This document shows positions 41,784 through 51,214 of a stretch of 64,000 nt of DNA, one piece after another. Within the stretch, counting starts at the first letter, position 1, and every line of letters starts with the position of its first letter. The stretch is taken from contig NZ_WNKW01000002.1 of assembly GCF_009720775.1 (NCBI RefSeq), positions 434,001-498,000 of the forward strand, in the 5' to 3' direction. A program made the position numbers and the translations under genes. The DNA comes from Pseudoduganella danionis. Lineage in GTDB: Bacteria; Pseudomonadota; Gammaproteobacteria; Burkholderiales; Burkholderiaceae_D. Under the pieces are notes generated by a model. The model had not been told where the DNA came from, did no database searches, and saw only the letters and a program-made list of their open reading frames with translations.

Positions 41784-42605
41784 GTGACTTTCATCAATAA
41801 ATTATCCGCCGCTTGGACGGCTAACGACTCGCTGCTGTGCGTGGGTCTCGATCCCGATCTGGCCAAGCTGCCCGCCCAGTTCCAGCAGGACCCGCAGGGC
41901 ATCTACCACTTCTGCCGCGAAATCATTGATGCGACGGCCGATCTGGCCTGCTCGTTCAAGCCGCAGATTGCCTATTTCGCGGCCCTGCGTGCCGAAGCCC
42001 AGCTCGAGCAGATCTGTGCCTATGCACGTGAACATTATCCGCACATTCCGCTGATCCTCGACGCCAAGCGCGGCGACATCGGCGCAACGGCCCAGCAGTA
42101 TGCGCGCGAAGCCTATGACCGCTATGGCGCCGATGCCGTGACTGTCAATCCCTACATGGGTTCCGATTCGGTTGATCCGTATATGGACTGGGCCGATCGC
42201 GGCGTGATCATCCTGTGCCGCACGTCGAATGCGGGCGGCTCGGATCTGCAATTCCTGAATGTGGATGGCAAGCCGCTGTACCAGCATGTGGCCCAACTGG
42301 TGGCGCAGAAGTGGAACCGCAACGGCCAGTGCGCACTGGTAGTGGGCGCAACCTTCCCGGAAGAACTGGCGCAAGTACGCGCCATCGTCGGCGACATGCC
42401 GCTGCTGGTGCCTGGCATCGGTGCGCAGGGTGGCGATATCGCTGCGACCGTCAAATCGGGCCGCACGGCCAACGGCACGGGCATGATGATCAATTCTTCG
42501 CGCGCGATTCTGTACGCTCCGCAGCAGGCCGGTGAAGATTTCGCTGCTGCCGCGCGCCGCGTGGCACTGGAAACCCGCGACGCCATCAACCAGTATCGCG
42601 CCTGA
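41784..42605 (+). CDS. pyrF: orotidine 5'-phosphate decarboxylase, type 2
   Basis: A 273-residue OMP decarboxylase that makes UMP, the last step of de novo pyrimidine synthesis, in the cytosol. DAKRGDIG at residues 93-100 holds the catalytic Asp-Lys-Asp set, GLDPD lies at 21-25, and PGIGAQGGD near 213 is the phosphate-binding loop. The length and the NPYMGSDSV stretch place it in the longer type-2 subfamily common in betaproteobacteria and actinobacteria. The start is GTG at 41784, with AGAGGGCAGGG upstream. Confidence 0.95.
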   Translation: MTFINKLSAAWTANDSLLCVGLDPDLAKLPAQFQQDPQGIYHFCREIIDATADLACSFKPQIAYFAALRAEAQLEQICAYAREHYPHIPLILDAKRGDIGATAQQYAREAYDRYGADAVTVNPYMGSDSVDPYMDWADRGVIILCRTSNAGGSDLQFLNVDGKPLYQHVAQLVAQKWNRNGQCALVVGATFPEELAQVRAIVGDMPLLVPGIGAQGGDIAATVKSGRTANGTGMMINSSRAILYAPQQAGEDFAAAARRVALETRDAINQYRA

Positions 42606-42637
42606 AGCTAGGCTGCAGCGCCAGACTGGTGCACTGA

Positions 42638-42680
42638 ACACACAGGGCCCGCTGCAGTTGCTGCAGCGGGCCCTGTGTGT
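42638..42680. terminator. strong bidirectional terminator between pyrF and sbcB
   Basis: A perfect 20-bp stem (42638-42657 / 42661-42680) with a 3-nt loop lies between two convergent genes. TTTCT follows on the plus strand. Confidence 0.85.
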
Positions 42681-42697
42681 TTCTGCTGAAGGCTGGC

Positions 42698-44152
42698 TTA
42701 CTGGGCCGGTGCAATCAGCTCCACATATTCGTACAGCTCGGAGAGTATCTGTTCGGCGCGCTCATCAGCGTCCTGCTGCAGGTGATCGATCTCGCCGAAG
42801 AACTGGTCTATGCTGCGCACGCCGCCTGCGCCATCGTAGAAGCGGGCTGCACGGTGCTGCTCCCAGTGTTCGAATTCCGTCTCCGATAGCGTCTCAGGGA
42901 AGTTGCGCGCGCGGTAGCGGAACAGCAGCTCGCCCAGACGCGCGTCGCTGAACGCTGGCGAGGCTGCCGCCAGACGGGCCGGGCTTTCCTTGCGCAGGCC
43001 ATCGAGCAGGCGGCGGTCGTCCTTGCTGACGAAGCCGTTGTACAGGTCTTCATCCACATCGAGTGGCGCACCGGCAGGGCGGTAGAACACTTCAGCCCAG
43101 ATCGCATCCATATTCGGCCCCGTTGCTGCCAGTTCTGCAGCAATTGCGGCGTGAGCCTTGCCCTGTTCCAGATCGAGGCCCCATTTGGCGGCCATGGCGG
43201 GCGACAGGGTTTTCAGGTTCGCAACCAGCATAGGCGATTTATTCAGGTGCACGCTTTTGACGGGCAGGCGCGTCATGCCTTCCGGCATGGCATCGCTGCG
43301 CGTGAAGATGCGGGTGCGTATGGTGTCGGCATCGAGCGTGTACAGTTCGCGCGGATCGTAAGCACAATCCCACACGATCAGCTCGTTTTTATTGGTCGGG
43401 TGGGTGGCCAGCGGCCAGACCAGTGCCAGACAGCCGCGTTCCACCGGGAACATGCCCGATACGTGCAGGAAGGGCTGGCGCAGGGCCGGTGCCAGATGCA
43501 GGCCTACTTCATCGGCCACGCGGTCCTTCTTGTGCAGGGCCAGACAGAAGTCGAACAGCTTGGGCTGGTGCTGGCGGATCAAGCGGGCCAGCGCGATGGT
43601 GGCGCGTACGTCGGACAGCGCATCGTGTGCCGCTTCATGCACGAGGCCATTGGCACGCGCCAGATCTTCCAGCTTGAAGCTGGGTTTGCCATCTTCCTTG
43701 GTGGGCCAGATGAGGCCTTCGGGCCGCAGCGCGTAAGTCATGCGCACTACATCGAGCAAGTCCCAGCGGCCGCACTGGTTCTGCCATTCGCGTGCATAGG
43801 GATCGATCAGATTACGCCAGAACATGAAACGCGTGATCTCGTCGTCGAAGCGGATAGTGTTGTAACCCACGCCTATCGTGCCGGGCTGGGAAAATGCCTG
43901 TTCGATGGTGGCGGCGAAGCGGTGCTCGGGCACGCCCCATTCCAGACATTGCTGCGGCGTGATGCCGGTAATCAGGCAGGATTGCGGATCGGGCAGGAAA
44001 TCATTCGCGGGTTTGCAATACAGCATGATCGGATCGCCGATCTCGTTCAGGGCGGCGTCGGTACGGATGGCAGCAAACTGGGCTGGCCGGTCGCGGCGCG
44101 TGTTGGCGCCAAATGTTTCGTAATCGTGCCAGAGAAAGGTGGTTATGCTCAT
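42698..44152 (-). CDS. sbcB: exodeoxyribonuclease I
   Basis: A 484-residue 3'-5' single-strand DNA exonuclease of recombination and mismatch repair. The DEDDh fold begins at WHDYETFG (D10, E12), with GYNTIRFDDEI and HDALSDVRAT as the later Exo motifs, then the SH3-like and helical C-terminal regions of the E. coli enzyme. The length matches. The frame is open further upstream to 44749, but the conserved protein starts at the ATG 44152 and the extra part is the complement of the next gene. Confidence 0.95.
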   Translation of the reverse strand: MSITTFLWHDYETFGANTRRDRPAQFAAIRTDAALNEIGDPIMLYCKPANDFLPDPQSCLITGITPQQCLEWGVPEHRFAATIEQAFSQPGTIGVGYNTIRFDDEITRFMFWRNLIDPYAREWQNQCGRWDLLDVVRMTYALRPEGLIWPTKEDGKPSFKLEDLARANGLVHEAAHDALSDVRATIALARLIRQHQPKLFDFCLALHKKDRVADEVGLHLAPALRQPFLHVSGMFPVERGCLALVWPLATHPTNKNELIVWDCAYDPRELYTLDADTIRTRIFTRSDAMPEGMTRLPVKSVHLNKSPMLVANLKTLSPAMAAKWGLDLEQGKAHAAIAAELAATGPNMDAIWAEVFYRPAGAPLDVDEDLYNGFVSKDDRRLLDGLRKESPARLAAASPAFSDARLGELLFRYRARNFPETLSETEFEHWEQHRAARFYDGAGGVRSIDQFFGEIDHLQQDADERAEQILSELYEYVELIAPAQ

Positions 44153-44218
44153 AAATGCGGTCAAGTTATTCGTTATTCTGCCGATCATTCCAGGATACCC
44201 CTCATCAGGAGTGAGATC

Positions 44219-44788
44219 ATGGCAACTCCAGTATCGGCAACTTCGGGCGGCACATCCGCCAGCACCAGTGTTCCAGCGGCGGCCAAGGATGACAGCAAGA
44301 TGTCGTTGACGGCCAAGGCCAAGGCGCAGCTCAATGGCTCTATCGTACAAGCTTCCTTGACGGTAGCGTTGAATTCTTCCAATGAACCGTTGTCGGTCGT
44401 GCTGAAAACGGCGCTGACCGGCATCAATGAGGCGCTCAAGGATGACTTCGGCGACAACGCTATCCAGAACGCCATGTCGCAGGATAATACGCCGGAAGGC
44501 ACGGCGAGCCGCATTGTATCGCTGTCCACCGCGTTTTACGATGCTTTCAAGCAGCAGCACCCGGGTGAGGATAATGACGCGGTGCTCGACAAGTTCATGG
44601 CGACGCTCAAGCGCGGTGTCGATCAGGGCTTCAAGGAAGCGCGCGGCGTGCTGGACGGGCTGAAGGTGCTCAACGGCGACATTGCCAGCAACATCGACAA
44701 GACTTATGAGCTGGTGCAGAAGGGGTACGCCGATTTCGCGGCGGCTCACAAGGCCCAGCCTGCGCCTGAGCCGGCTTCCGCCGGCTAG
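44219..44788 (+). CDS. DUF5610-type protein
   Basis: A 189-residue soluble protein with a Ser/Thr/Ala-rich N-terminus (1-30), followed by a helical body: LNSSNEPLSVVLKTALTGINEALK, TASRIVSLSTAFYDAFKQQHP and KRGVDQGFKEARGVLDGL (parts). This matches my memory of the DUF5610 family, whose function is unknown. AGGAG lies 8 nt before ATG 44219. It is divergent from sbcB and its last codons overlap the convergent GGDEF gene by 4 bp. Confidence 0.75.
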   Translation: MATPVSATSGGTSASTSVPAAAKDDSKMSLTAKAKAQLNGSIVQASLTVALNSSNEPLSVVLKTALTGINEALKDDFGDNAIQNAMSQDNTPEGTASRIVSLSTAFYDAFKQQHPGEDNDAVLDKFMATLKRGVDQGFKEARGVLDGLKVLNGDIASNIDKTYELVQKGYADFAAAHKAQPAPEPASAG

Positions 44789-45786
44789 ACGGCTGCGGTG
44801 GGTTCCGGCGCCGCCTGATGCTGGGCCACACAGTTACGCCCCAGCGCCTTGGCGCGGTACAGCGCCGCATCGGCATTGGCAATCAGGGCCTGTTCGTCCT
44901 GGCCCGGCTGCAGGCTGGCCACGCCGAACGAGGCCGTGATATGTGGTAGCGGCAGCCGCATATCGCTGAACACCAGCGCCTGACGCATGCGTTCGCACAG
45001 GCGCTCGGCCACGGCCACTGCGACTTTTTCGCTGGTGTCGGGCAGTAGCACCATCATTTCTTCGCCGCCATAACGCACGGCAAAATCAGTCGGGCGCAGC
45101 GCGCTGCCCAGCACGCCGGCTGCCGTGCGCAGCGCCTGATCGCCGGCCAGATGGCCGTGGGTATCATTGAAGCGCTTGAAGTGGTCCAGATCGAGCATGA
45201 TCAGGGACAGCGGCGCGTGCGAACCGTGCGCTGTCGCCACCATGGTGGGCAGCAGGTCGTTGAGCCAGGAGCGGTTGTACAGGTCGGTCAGACCATCGAT
45301 CATGGAAAGCTGGCGGTAGAACTCGCCCAGCTTCTGGCGTCGCCGCAGTTGCGCATTGGCAGCGCGGATGCGGAAGGACAGCAGGCGTAGCAGATTGCGT
45401 GCGAGCACATGCGATTCATCGATTAGCTGCCACACCAGCTCCGCCTTAATCATTAGCACATCAGTTTCTTCGAGCGCCGTGATGGCATTCAGATTGGCTT
45501 CTTCGTCGAGCACGGCTTGTTCGCCCACGCTCTCGCCCGGCAGTATCTTGCTGATGGTGCCATCGGCCATGCCGGTACGGGTGTCGGTGGCGACCGCCAG
45601 CGCGCCGCGCAGGACGATGTACAGGTGGGCGATCTGCGATTCGGCGATACTTTCCTCGGCTGCCAGCCGCATGATGGGGCAGGGGGCCAGCAGTCTGGCC
45701 ATGGCGTCAGCGTCGGTGGAATTGCGCAGCAGTTGCAAATCGCTGATCTGGTAGTGCGAGGCGCCGAAGGTGCTGATGTGTTTCAA
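44785..45786 (-). CDS. diguanylate cyclase with cNMP-binding-like sensor domain
   Basis: A 333-residue protein. The N-terminal 120 residues look like a cyclic-nucleotide-binding beta roll (ILPGESVGEQAVLDEEANLNAIT). The C-terminal GGDEF domain starts near LTDLYNR, with DLDHFKRFND for metal binding, GGEEM as signature loop (near residue 242) and RPTD five residues upstream as inhibitory I-site. It should make c-di-GMP from GTP. Met replaces the usual Phe in GGEEF, which is tolerated. The start appears to be TTG at 45786. Confidence 0.9.
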   Translation of the reverse strand: MKHISTFGASHYQISDLQLLRNSTDADAMARLLAPCPIMRLAAEESIAESQIAHLYIVLRGALAVATDTRTGMADGTISKILPGESVGEQAVLDEEANLNAITALEETDVLMIKAELVWQLIDESHVLARNLLRLLSFRIRAANAQLRRRQKLGEFYRQLSMIDGLTDLYNRSWLNDLLPTMVATAHGSHAPLSLIMLDLDHFKRFNDTHGHLAGDQALRTAAGVLGSALRPTDFAVRYGGEEMMVLLPDTSEKVAVAVAERLCERMRQALVFSDMRLPLPHITASFGVASLQPGQDEQALIANADAALYRAKALGRNCVAQHQAAPEPTAAV

Positions 45787-45930
45787 TGTGGTCTTTCAGA
45801 ATGCTAGTTGATTCGCCTGTTTATCATAGCTGAACTGTCTGTAAGCCTGTGTAAATTTTGTTCAGGAAGTTGTTGCATGATCTATCGGGCGGTGCTCCAA
45901 TACCGCCTTTAAGTTTAGGAAAAGCCCGCC

Positions 45931-46719
45931 ATGGAATGGACTGATGCAGTGGGAACCGTGCACCGGGCTGCGGCCGATGCGCGCATCGTTTCGCTGGTAC
46001 CTTCGATTACGGAAATGCTATGCGACTTGGGGCTGGCCGACCAGTTGGTAGGGCGCACGGGTTTCTGCATCCATCCGAGCGAAATCGTGCAGGACATACC
46101 CAAGGTGGGGGGCACCAAAGATGTCAACATCGATAAGATCCGCAAGCTGGCGCCCACCCATCTGGTGGTAAATATCGATGAAAACGAAAAGCCGACCGTC
46201 GAGCTGCTGGCTGAATTCATTCCCCATGTGATCGTCACGCATCCGATTGCGCCGCGCGACAATCTGGCGCTCGCGCGCCTGCTGGGCGGGGTGTTCTGCC
46301 GTGAACAGCAAGCGGCCGCATGGTGTGCCGACTTCGAGGCGGAATATGCGCGCCTGCGTGCCATGCCGCCCGCGCCGCCGCGCACGGTGCTGTACTGCAT
46401 CTGGCAAGACCCGTGGATGACGGTTTCAGGCGATACCTATATAGCCCGCATGCTGGCTGAAATCGGCTGGCAGTTGCCGGCGGAATTGCAGGGCTACGCA
46501 ATCCGCTATCCGGAATTTAGCTGGGCGCCGGAATTGCTGGCGCAAATCGATGGCGTACTGCTGTCGAGCGAACCTTACCGCTTCACGGAAGCGCATGCGG
46601 CCGTGCTGGCACAGCAGATAGGCAAGCCGGTACAACTGGTGGATGGGGAAATGCTGTCGTGGTATGGCAGCAGAGCGCTGCAGGGCTTGCGGTATTTGCA
46701 GGAGCTAGCAGGGCGCTAG
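45931..46719 (+). CDS. BtuF-like helical-backbone metal/cobalamin-binding protein
   Basis: A 262-residue protein of the BtuF/periplasmic-binding-III class. RIVSLVPSITEMLCDLGLADQLVGRT is typical, followed by VGGTKDVNIDKI and the late SWAPELL/SSEPYRF regions. BtuF proteins bind cobalamin in the periplasm, but this one begins MEWTDAVGTVH with no signal peptide, and no ABC transporter genes are adjacent. A cytosolic cobinamide or corrinoid role is possible. No cobalamin riboswitch box was seen upstream. A small hairpin (45888-45907) precedes the ribosome site. Confidence 0.8.
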   Translation: MEWTDAVGTVHRAAADARIVSLVPSITEMLCDLGLADQLVGRTGFCIHPSEIVQDIPKVGGTKDVNIDKIRKLAPTHLVVNIDENEKPTVELLAEFIPHVIVTHPIAPRDNLALARLLGGVFCREQQAAAWCADFEAEYARLRAMPPAPPRTVLYCIWQDPWMTVSGDTYIARMLAEIGWQLPAELQGYAIRYPEFSWAPELLAQIDGVLLSSEPYRFTEAHAAVLAQQIGKPVQLVDGEMLSWYGSRALQGLRYLQELAGR

Positions 46720-46746
46720 CTCCGTGGTGAGCTGACAGGCCGCGGT

Positions 46747-47097
46747 TTATTCGGCGTCGGCTTCGATGGCGACGCCGGTGTGGCGTTTATCCTGCAGACG
46801 GCCCAGTGCGCTATCGACAGCGCGTTTGAGTTTTTCGGCAGCACCGCCGATGGCCTGATGCAGGGTGGCAGCGTGGTCGCTCACAGCGATCGGTGGCAGA
46901 CCCGTGACGCGGGCTTCCAGCATGCAGCGGTTGTCGCCGTCAGCAGATTTCTGGACCAGATTGTCGCTCAGATGCACTTCGACGCGATTAATTTGTTCGT
47001 CGAATCGTTGGAGCGCATTCTTCACGACAGTTTGTACGTGCTCATCGAGACCGGCATGACGTTCGATGGTTTTGTCGGCATGGATAATGATTTGCAT
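46747..47097 (-). CDS. HPF/RaiA family ribosome-associated protein
   Basis: A 116-residue protein of the ribosome hibernation factor family. The N-terminal strand MQIIIHADKTI and the helix ending in ALQRFDEQINRVEVHLSD match the beta-alpha-beta fold, and the second helix has HQAIGGAAEKLKRAV with the basic RNA-binding face. It would bind the 30S subunit in starvation or stress. It is not next to rpoN, where the housekeeping hpf usually lies, so it is a second-type copy. Confidence 0.85.
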   Translation of the reverse strand: MQIIIHADKTIERHAGLDEHVQTVVKNALQRFDEQINRVEVHLSDNLVQKSADGDNRCMLEARVTGLPPIAVSDHAATLHQAIGGAAEKLKRAVDSALGRLQDKRHTGVAIEADAE

Positions 47098-47200
47098 ATG
47101 CTTGCTCCTTGTTGTTGAACTGCGATTTCATCTTACTCCTTTTTTGCTCAGGTGGGCGCTTAGGCCGGACTTAAGCAGCGCGCGCAGACAGTGGGCAAGT

Positions 47201-47872
47201 TCAGGCGTTGATCAACGAAGCGCCGATATTAATCGACAGGCCCAGCACGGCCAGGTTGTAGAAGAAGCACAGCACGGACTGGCCCAGCACGACTTTGCGC
47301 AGCTCGCGGCTGTGGATGCTCACGTCAGCCGTCTGTGCGGCCACGCTGATGGTGAATGAGAAGTACAGGAAATCCCAGTAATTGGGGACCAGATTCTGGT
47401 CGGGGAATTGCAGCACGGGCGGGCTGTCTTCGCCATTGGCGTGATTGATGTAAAACAGATGGGCGTAGTGCGAGCAGAACATGGTGCCTATCATGAACCA
47501 CGAGCCGGCCAGCGTCAGCACCACGAAACCATAGTGGGACCACATGTCCTGCGGCGGTGCGTCTTTCAGCACGGATAGCTGCGAGACGATGGCGGCCAGG
47601 CTGGCCAGGATCAGCAACGACAGCATGCTCAGAATGACGGGGCCTTTTTCATCCTGGCGGCAGGCCGTGCGGCGGATATCGTGATGGTCGGCGCGCGCCA
47701 TCATTACGGCCATCATCAGCAGATAACTCCATACCGTGGTGTTCCACGCCGTCAGCAAACGGGTCAGCACCGGCCAGCTGGCCGGAAGCAGCAGGCCGGT
47801 GGCCGCACCCAGCGCCAGCGCGGCGCTCAGGTGCGGGCGAGTATGGATGATGCGCGGCAGCGGCAAGCTCAC
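47201..47872 (-). CDS. DUF1345 family membrane protein
   Basis: A 223-residue protein with about five or six hydrophobic segments. SHYAHLFYINHANG and YWDFLYFSFTISVAAQTADV mark the DUF1345 family, of unknown function. The start is GTG at 47872: AAGGAGGAG lies 7 nt upstream, and the codon overlaps the stop of the MFS gene as GTGA. Translation is therefore coupled to the transporter. A longer reading from 47956 is not supported. Confidence 0.85.
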   Translation of the reverse strand: MSLPLPRIIHTRPHLSAALALGAATGLLLPASWPVLTRLLTAWNTTVWSYLLMMAVMMARADHHDIRRTACRQDEKGPVILSMLSLLILASLAAIVSQLSVLKDAPPQDMWSHYGFVVLTLAGSWFMIGTMFCSHYAHLFYINHANGEDSPPVLQFPDQNLVPNYWDFLYFSFTISVAAQTADVSIHSRELRKVVLGQSVLCFFYNLAVLGLSINIGASLINA

Positions 47873-49209
47873 AGACTCTCCTCCTTGTTCTCTGCGTTTC
47901 TTTCCTCGTGGGGGAAGCGGTCCATGCGCGACAGCACGGGGAACAATATGCTCCACAATCCCGTAACCACCAGCGTGGCAGCGCCACCGAATAGCACGGC
48001 ACGCGTCAGGCCCATCCAGCCGGCCGTCAGGCCCGATTCGAATTCGCCCAGTTCATTCGAGGCGCCGATGAAGACGGAATTGACAGCGCTGACGCGGCCA
48101 CGGATGGCATCCGGCGTTTCGTACTGTACCAGCAGGTGACGTACATATACGCTGATCATGTCGCCGGCGCCCATCAGCAACAGGGCCACCAGCGCCACGA
48201 TGAAGGTGGTGGTGGAACCCAGCACCAGCGTGCAGACGCCGAACACGGCCACACCACCCAGCATCCATGCGCCCACCCGGCGCGTGATGGGGAAGAAGGT
48301 CAGCGTGATGGAGCAGACGGCGGCGCCTATGCCGGGCGCGGTACGCAGCATGCCCAGCCCCGTTGGCCCCACATGCAGCACGTCATGCGCGAGCGCCGGC
48401 AACAGCGCGGTGGCGCCGCCGAACAGCACGGCGAACAGGTCGAGCGAGATCGCGCCCAGAATCACCGGTTTGGACCAGACGAAGCGCAGGCCTTCCAGTA
48501 CGGTATGCCAGGTGGCCGGTTCGCGGTGGCTGGCTTGCGGTGCCGGCTTGGTCAGGCACATCAGCAGCACGGCCAGCAGCAACAGCGTGGAAGAAATGAG
48601 GTATACCGTTTTCGGTCCCGCCAGATATAGCAGGCCGCCCAACGTGGGGCCGAGAATGATGGCCAGATGGAAGCTGGACGAACTCAGCGCCACAGCCTTG
48701 CTGAAGCTTTCCGGCGGCACCAGATTGACCAGCATGGCTTGCGTGGCCGGGCCCATGAAAGCGCGCGCACTGCCGAACAGCACCAGCACCGCGAACACGG
48801 GCCAGACGGTGCTCAGGCCGGCCAGTGTAAACGCCAGTAGCAGCAGGCCGCACAGCAATTGCGCGGCCAGTGCCAGTGCCACCAGATTGCGCCGGTTGTA
48901 GCGGTCGGCCGCGTGGCCGGCCAGCAGGATCAGTAACAGGAAAGGCGCGAACTGGGCCAGCCCGATCAGACCCAGATCGAACAGGTCGTGCGTCATCGCG
49001 TACACCTGCCAGCCGATGGCGACGTTTTGCATCTGCACGGCCAGCGTGCCCAGCGTGCGGGCCGACAGGTAGAACGCGAAATTACGGTGGCGCAGTACGC
49101 TGAAACCGTTGCGCGAAGTGCTGCTGCTGTTTGCGGCGGGGCTGCTGCCAGCAGGCTCGCTGGCGTCGTGGTTGGCTTTGTGATTGGCTGAAGCAGTACT
49201 GTCGGACAT
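47869..49209 (-). CDS. MFS transporter (EntS/MFS_3 type)
   Basis: A 446-residue major facilitator. A polar Ser/Asn-rich N-terminus of about 33 residues precedes twelve hydrophobic segments. AGHAADRYNRRNL is the loop 2-3 motif, and RGRVSAVNSVFIGASNELGEFESG is characteristic of the MFS_3/EntS branch of exporters. Substrates in that branch include siderophores and drugs, but nothing nearby fixes it. ATG 49209 (MSDSTASANH). Coupled to the DUF1345 gene downstream. Confidence 0.88.
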   Translation of the reverse strand: MSDSTASANHKANHDASEPAGSSPAANSSSTSRNGFSVLRHRNFAFYLSARTLGTLAVQMQNVAIGWQVYAMTHDLFDLGLIGLAQFAPFLLLILLAGHAADRYNRRNLVALALAAQLLCGLLLLAFTLAGLSTVWPVFAVLVLFGSARAFMGPATQAMLVNLVPPESFSKAVALSSSSFHLAIILGPTLGGLLYLAGPKTVYLISSTLLLLAVLLMCLTKPAPQASHREPATWHTVLEGLRFVWSKPVILGAISLDLFAVLFGGATALLPALAHDVLHVGPTGLGMLRTAPGIGAAVCSITLTFFPITRRVGAWMLGGVAVFGVCTLVLGSTTTFIVALVALLLMGAGDMISVYVRHLLVQYETPDAIRGRVSAVNSVFIGASNELGEFESGLTAGWMGLTRAVLFGGAATLVVTGLWSILFPVLSRMDRFPHEERNAENKEESL

Positions 49210-49274
49210 GGGCACTTTCAGGGCGCCGCGCCGGATGGCGCGGCATCCGTGTCGGCGCCCGCTGGGGTGAGAAC

Positions 49275-50303
49275 TTAGGGTTGGTTGAGGTCTGCTTCGC
49301 TGGTGAAGGCGTCGGCGTAGAACTCTTCTTCCGGCAACTGGCACTGGGCGACGAAATCACGCTTGGCCGATTCCACCACGATCGGTGCGCCGCAGGCATA
49401 CACCTGATAGCCGGACAGGTCGGGCAGGTCGGCCATCACGGCTGCGTGCACGTAACCGCTGCGGCCTTGCCAGCCATCTTCCGGCTGGGCGTTGGAGACC
49501 ACCGGCACGTAGCGGAAGTTAGGCAGCGTTTGCGCCCACTGGCGGCACAGTGCATCCATATACAGGTCCTGCGGACGGCGGCCGCCCCAGTACAGCGTCA
49601 TGGCGCGCTGTGAACCCTGCGCCTGCAGGTGCTCGACTATGGCCTTGATGGGCGCAAAGCCGGTACCGGAGGCCAGCAGCACGATAGGCTTGTCGCTATC
49701 TTCGCGCACGAAGAAGGTGCCGAGCGGACCTTCGAAACGCAGGATGTCGCGCTCCTTCATGGTGGAGAACACCTGATCGGTGAACACCCCGCCCGGCATG
49801 TGGCGGATGTGCAGACTCAGTGGCTGGTTCTGGTCCGGCGCCGTGGCCAGACTGTAGCTGCGGCGCTTACCGTCGCGCAGCAGGAATTCGATGTACTGGC
49901 CGGCGCGGAACTTCAGCGTTTCATTGGCCGGCAGTTGCAGCGTCATCACCACCACATCCGGTGCGACTTTTTCCAGCGTGGCCACGCGCGATGGCATTTT
50001 GCGCAGCGGGTAGTCTTCGCTGCCAGCCACTTCGCGCGCTTCGATGACCAGATCGCTGCGCGCAGTCGCGCAGCAGAACAGCGACATGCCGGCCGCTTCT
50101 TCTGCCGGCGGCAGGGCGCGTTCCTGATGGGCTTTGTGGCTGACCGTACCACTGAGTACTTTGCCTTTGCAGGAACTGCAGGCGCCGTTCTTGCAGCCAT
50201 AGGGCAAGCCTATGCCGGCACGGACGGCGGCGGCCAGAATGGTTTCGTCTTCCTCGCAGCTGAATTGGTGGCCGCTAGGCTGTACAGTAACTTGAAACGT
50301 CAT
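49275..50303 (-). CDS. CDP-6-deoxyglucoseen-reductase-type iron-sulfur flavoprotein
   Basis: A 342-residue single-chain reductase with an N-terminal [2Fe-2S] ferredoxin domain (CKNGACSSC plus a later LFCCAT), then FAD (RRSYSLATAP) and NAD(P) (LLASGTGFAPIKAI) domains, ending near the conserved ACGAP loop. Similar proteins are annotated as CDP-6-deoxy-delta-3,4-glucoseen reductase (AscD/RfbI) or as oxygenase reductases. No sugar genes or oxygenase are beside it, so the partner is unknown. ATG 50303. It is divergent from an epimerase gene 11 bp away. Confidence 0.88.
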   Translation of the reverse strand: MTFQVTVQPSGHQFSCEEDETILAAAVRAGIGLPYGCKNGACSSCKGKVLSGTVSHKAHQERALPPAEEAAGMSLFCCATARSDLVIEAREVAGSEDYPLRKMPSRVATLEKVAPDVVVMTLQLPANETLKFRAGQYIEFLLRDGKRRSYSLATAPDQNQPLSLHIRHMPGGVFTDQVFSTMKERDILRFEGPLGTFFVREDSDKPIVLLASGTGFAPIKAIVEHLQAQGSQRAMTLYWGGRRPQDLYMDALCRQWAQTLPNFRYVPVVSNAQPEDGWQGRSGYVHAAVMADLPDLSGYQVYACGAPIVVESAKRDFVAQCQLPEEEFYADAFTSEADLNQP

Positions 50304-50314
50304 ACAATCCTTCG

Positions 50315-51208
50315 ATGAATAAAATCTCACTACAAAAATTCCGCCGTCCGCGCCTGCTGATTATCGGCTGCGGTGATGTGGGCATGCGCATGCTGCCCCT
50401 GCTGACGCCGTATTTCCGCGTCTTCGCCGTGACCAGCCAGCCGGCCCGCTGTGCCGAGTTGCGCGCGCGGGGCGCACAGCCGTTGGTAGCCAATCTGGAT
50501 CAGCCTGCCACGCTGCGTCGGCTGCGTGGGCTAGCCCATACAGTATTACATCTGGCGCCACCGGCCGCGCAAGGCGGGCAGGATGTGCGCACGCGTCACC
50601 TGACCGCCATTTTACCTGAGCGGGCGCAAGTGGTTTATGTCAGCACCACGGGCGTGTATGGCGATTGCGGCGGTGCGCGCTTTGATGAAACCCGTGCCGT
50701 GGCGCCGGCCACGGCGCGGGCGCAGCGCCGGGTTGATGCCGAGCAGATGCTGCGCCAGTGGGCGCGCCATGCGTGCGGGCAGTTGTCGATACTGCGGGTA
50801 CCGGGCATCTATGCGGCCGATCGCCTGCCGCTGGCGCGGCTGCAGGCCGGCACGCCGGCCCTGTGTGCCGCGGAGGATGTGCACACCAACCATATCCATG
50901 CCGATGATCTGGCGCGCATCGTGGTGGCGGCGCTGTTCCGCGCCCGTCCGCAGCGCATTTATCATGCGGTGGACGACAGTGCGATGAAAATGGGCGAGTA
51001 TTTTGATGCCGTGGCCGACGCTTATGGTCTGGCGCGGCCGCCACGCTTGTCCCGCGCCGAGCTGCGCCAGGTAGTGACACCGGCGCTGCTGTCCTTCATG
51101 TCGGAATCGCGCCAGCTGGAGAATCGGCGCTTGCGGCGCGAGCTGGGTATGCGCCTGCGCTATCCTACTGTACAGGCATTTCTGCAACAGGCCCGAACGG
51201 CGGCCTGA
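50315..51208 (+). CDS. NAD(P)-dependent epimerase/SDR (YeeZ-like)
   Basis: A 297-residue extended SDR-like protein. LLIIGCGDVGMRML is the nucleotide loop, YVSTTGVYGDCGG the active-site region with the Ser/Thr and Tyr, and NHIHADDLARIVVAAL the typical late motif. It resembles YeeZ of E. coli, whose substrate is unknown. Its start lies only 11 bp from the divergent reductase start, so the two share a compact promoter region. Confidence 0.85.
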   Translation: MNKISLQKFRRPRLLIIGCGDVGMRMLPLLTPYFRVFAVTSQPARCAELRARGAQPLVANLDQPATLRRLRGLAHTVLHLAPPAAQGGQDVRTRHLTAILPERAQVVYVSTTGVYGDCGGARFDETRAVAPATARAQRRVDAEQMLRQWARHACGQLSILRVPGIYAADRLPLARLQAGTPALCAAEDVHTNHIHADDLARIVVAALFRARPQRIYHAVDDSAMKMGEYFDAVADAYGLARPPRLSRAELRQVVTPALLSFMSESRQLENRRLRRELGMRLRYPTVQAFLQQARTAA

Positions 51209-51214
51209 GCTGTC

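Noticed and set aside
44153..44749. N-terminal extension of the exonuclease I frame
   Set aside because: The extension overlaps the DUF5610 gene on the other strand, and the exonuclease fold starts at 44152.
45787..45930. Cobalamin riboswitch before the BtuF-like gene
   Set aside because: No B12 box (GCCACTG type) is present in this short AT-rich stretch.
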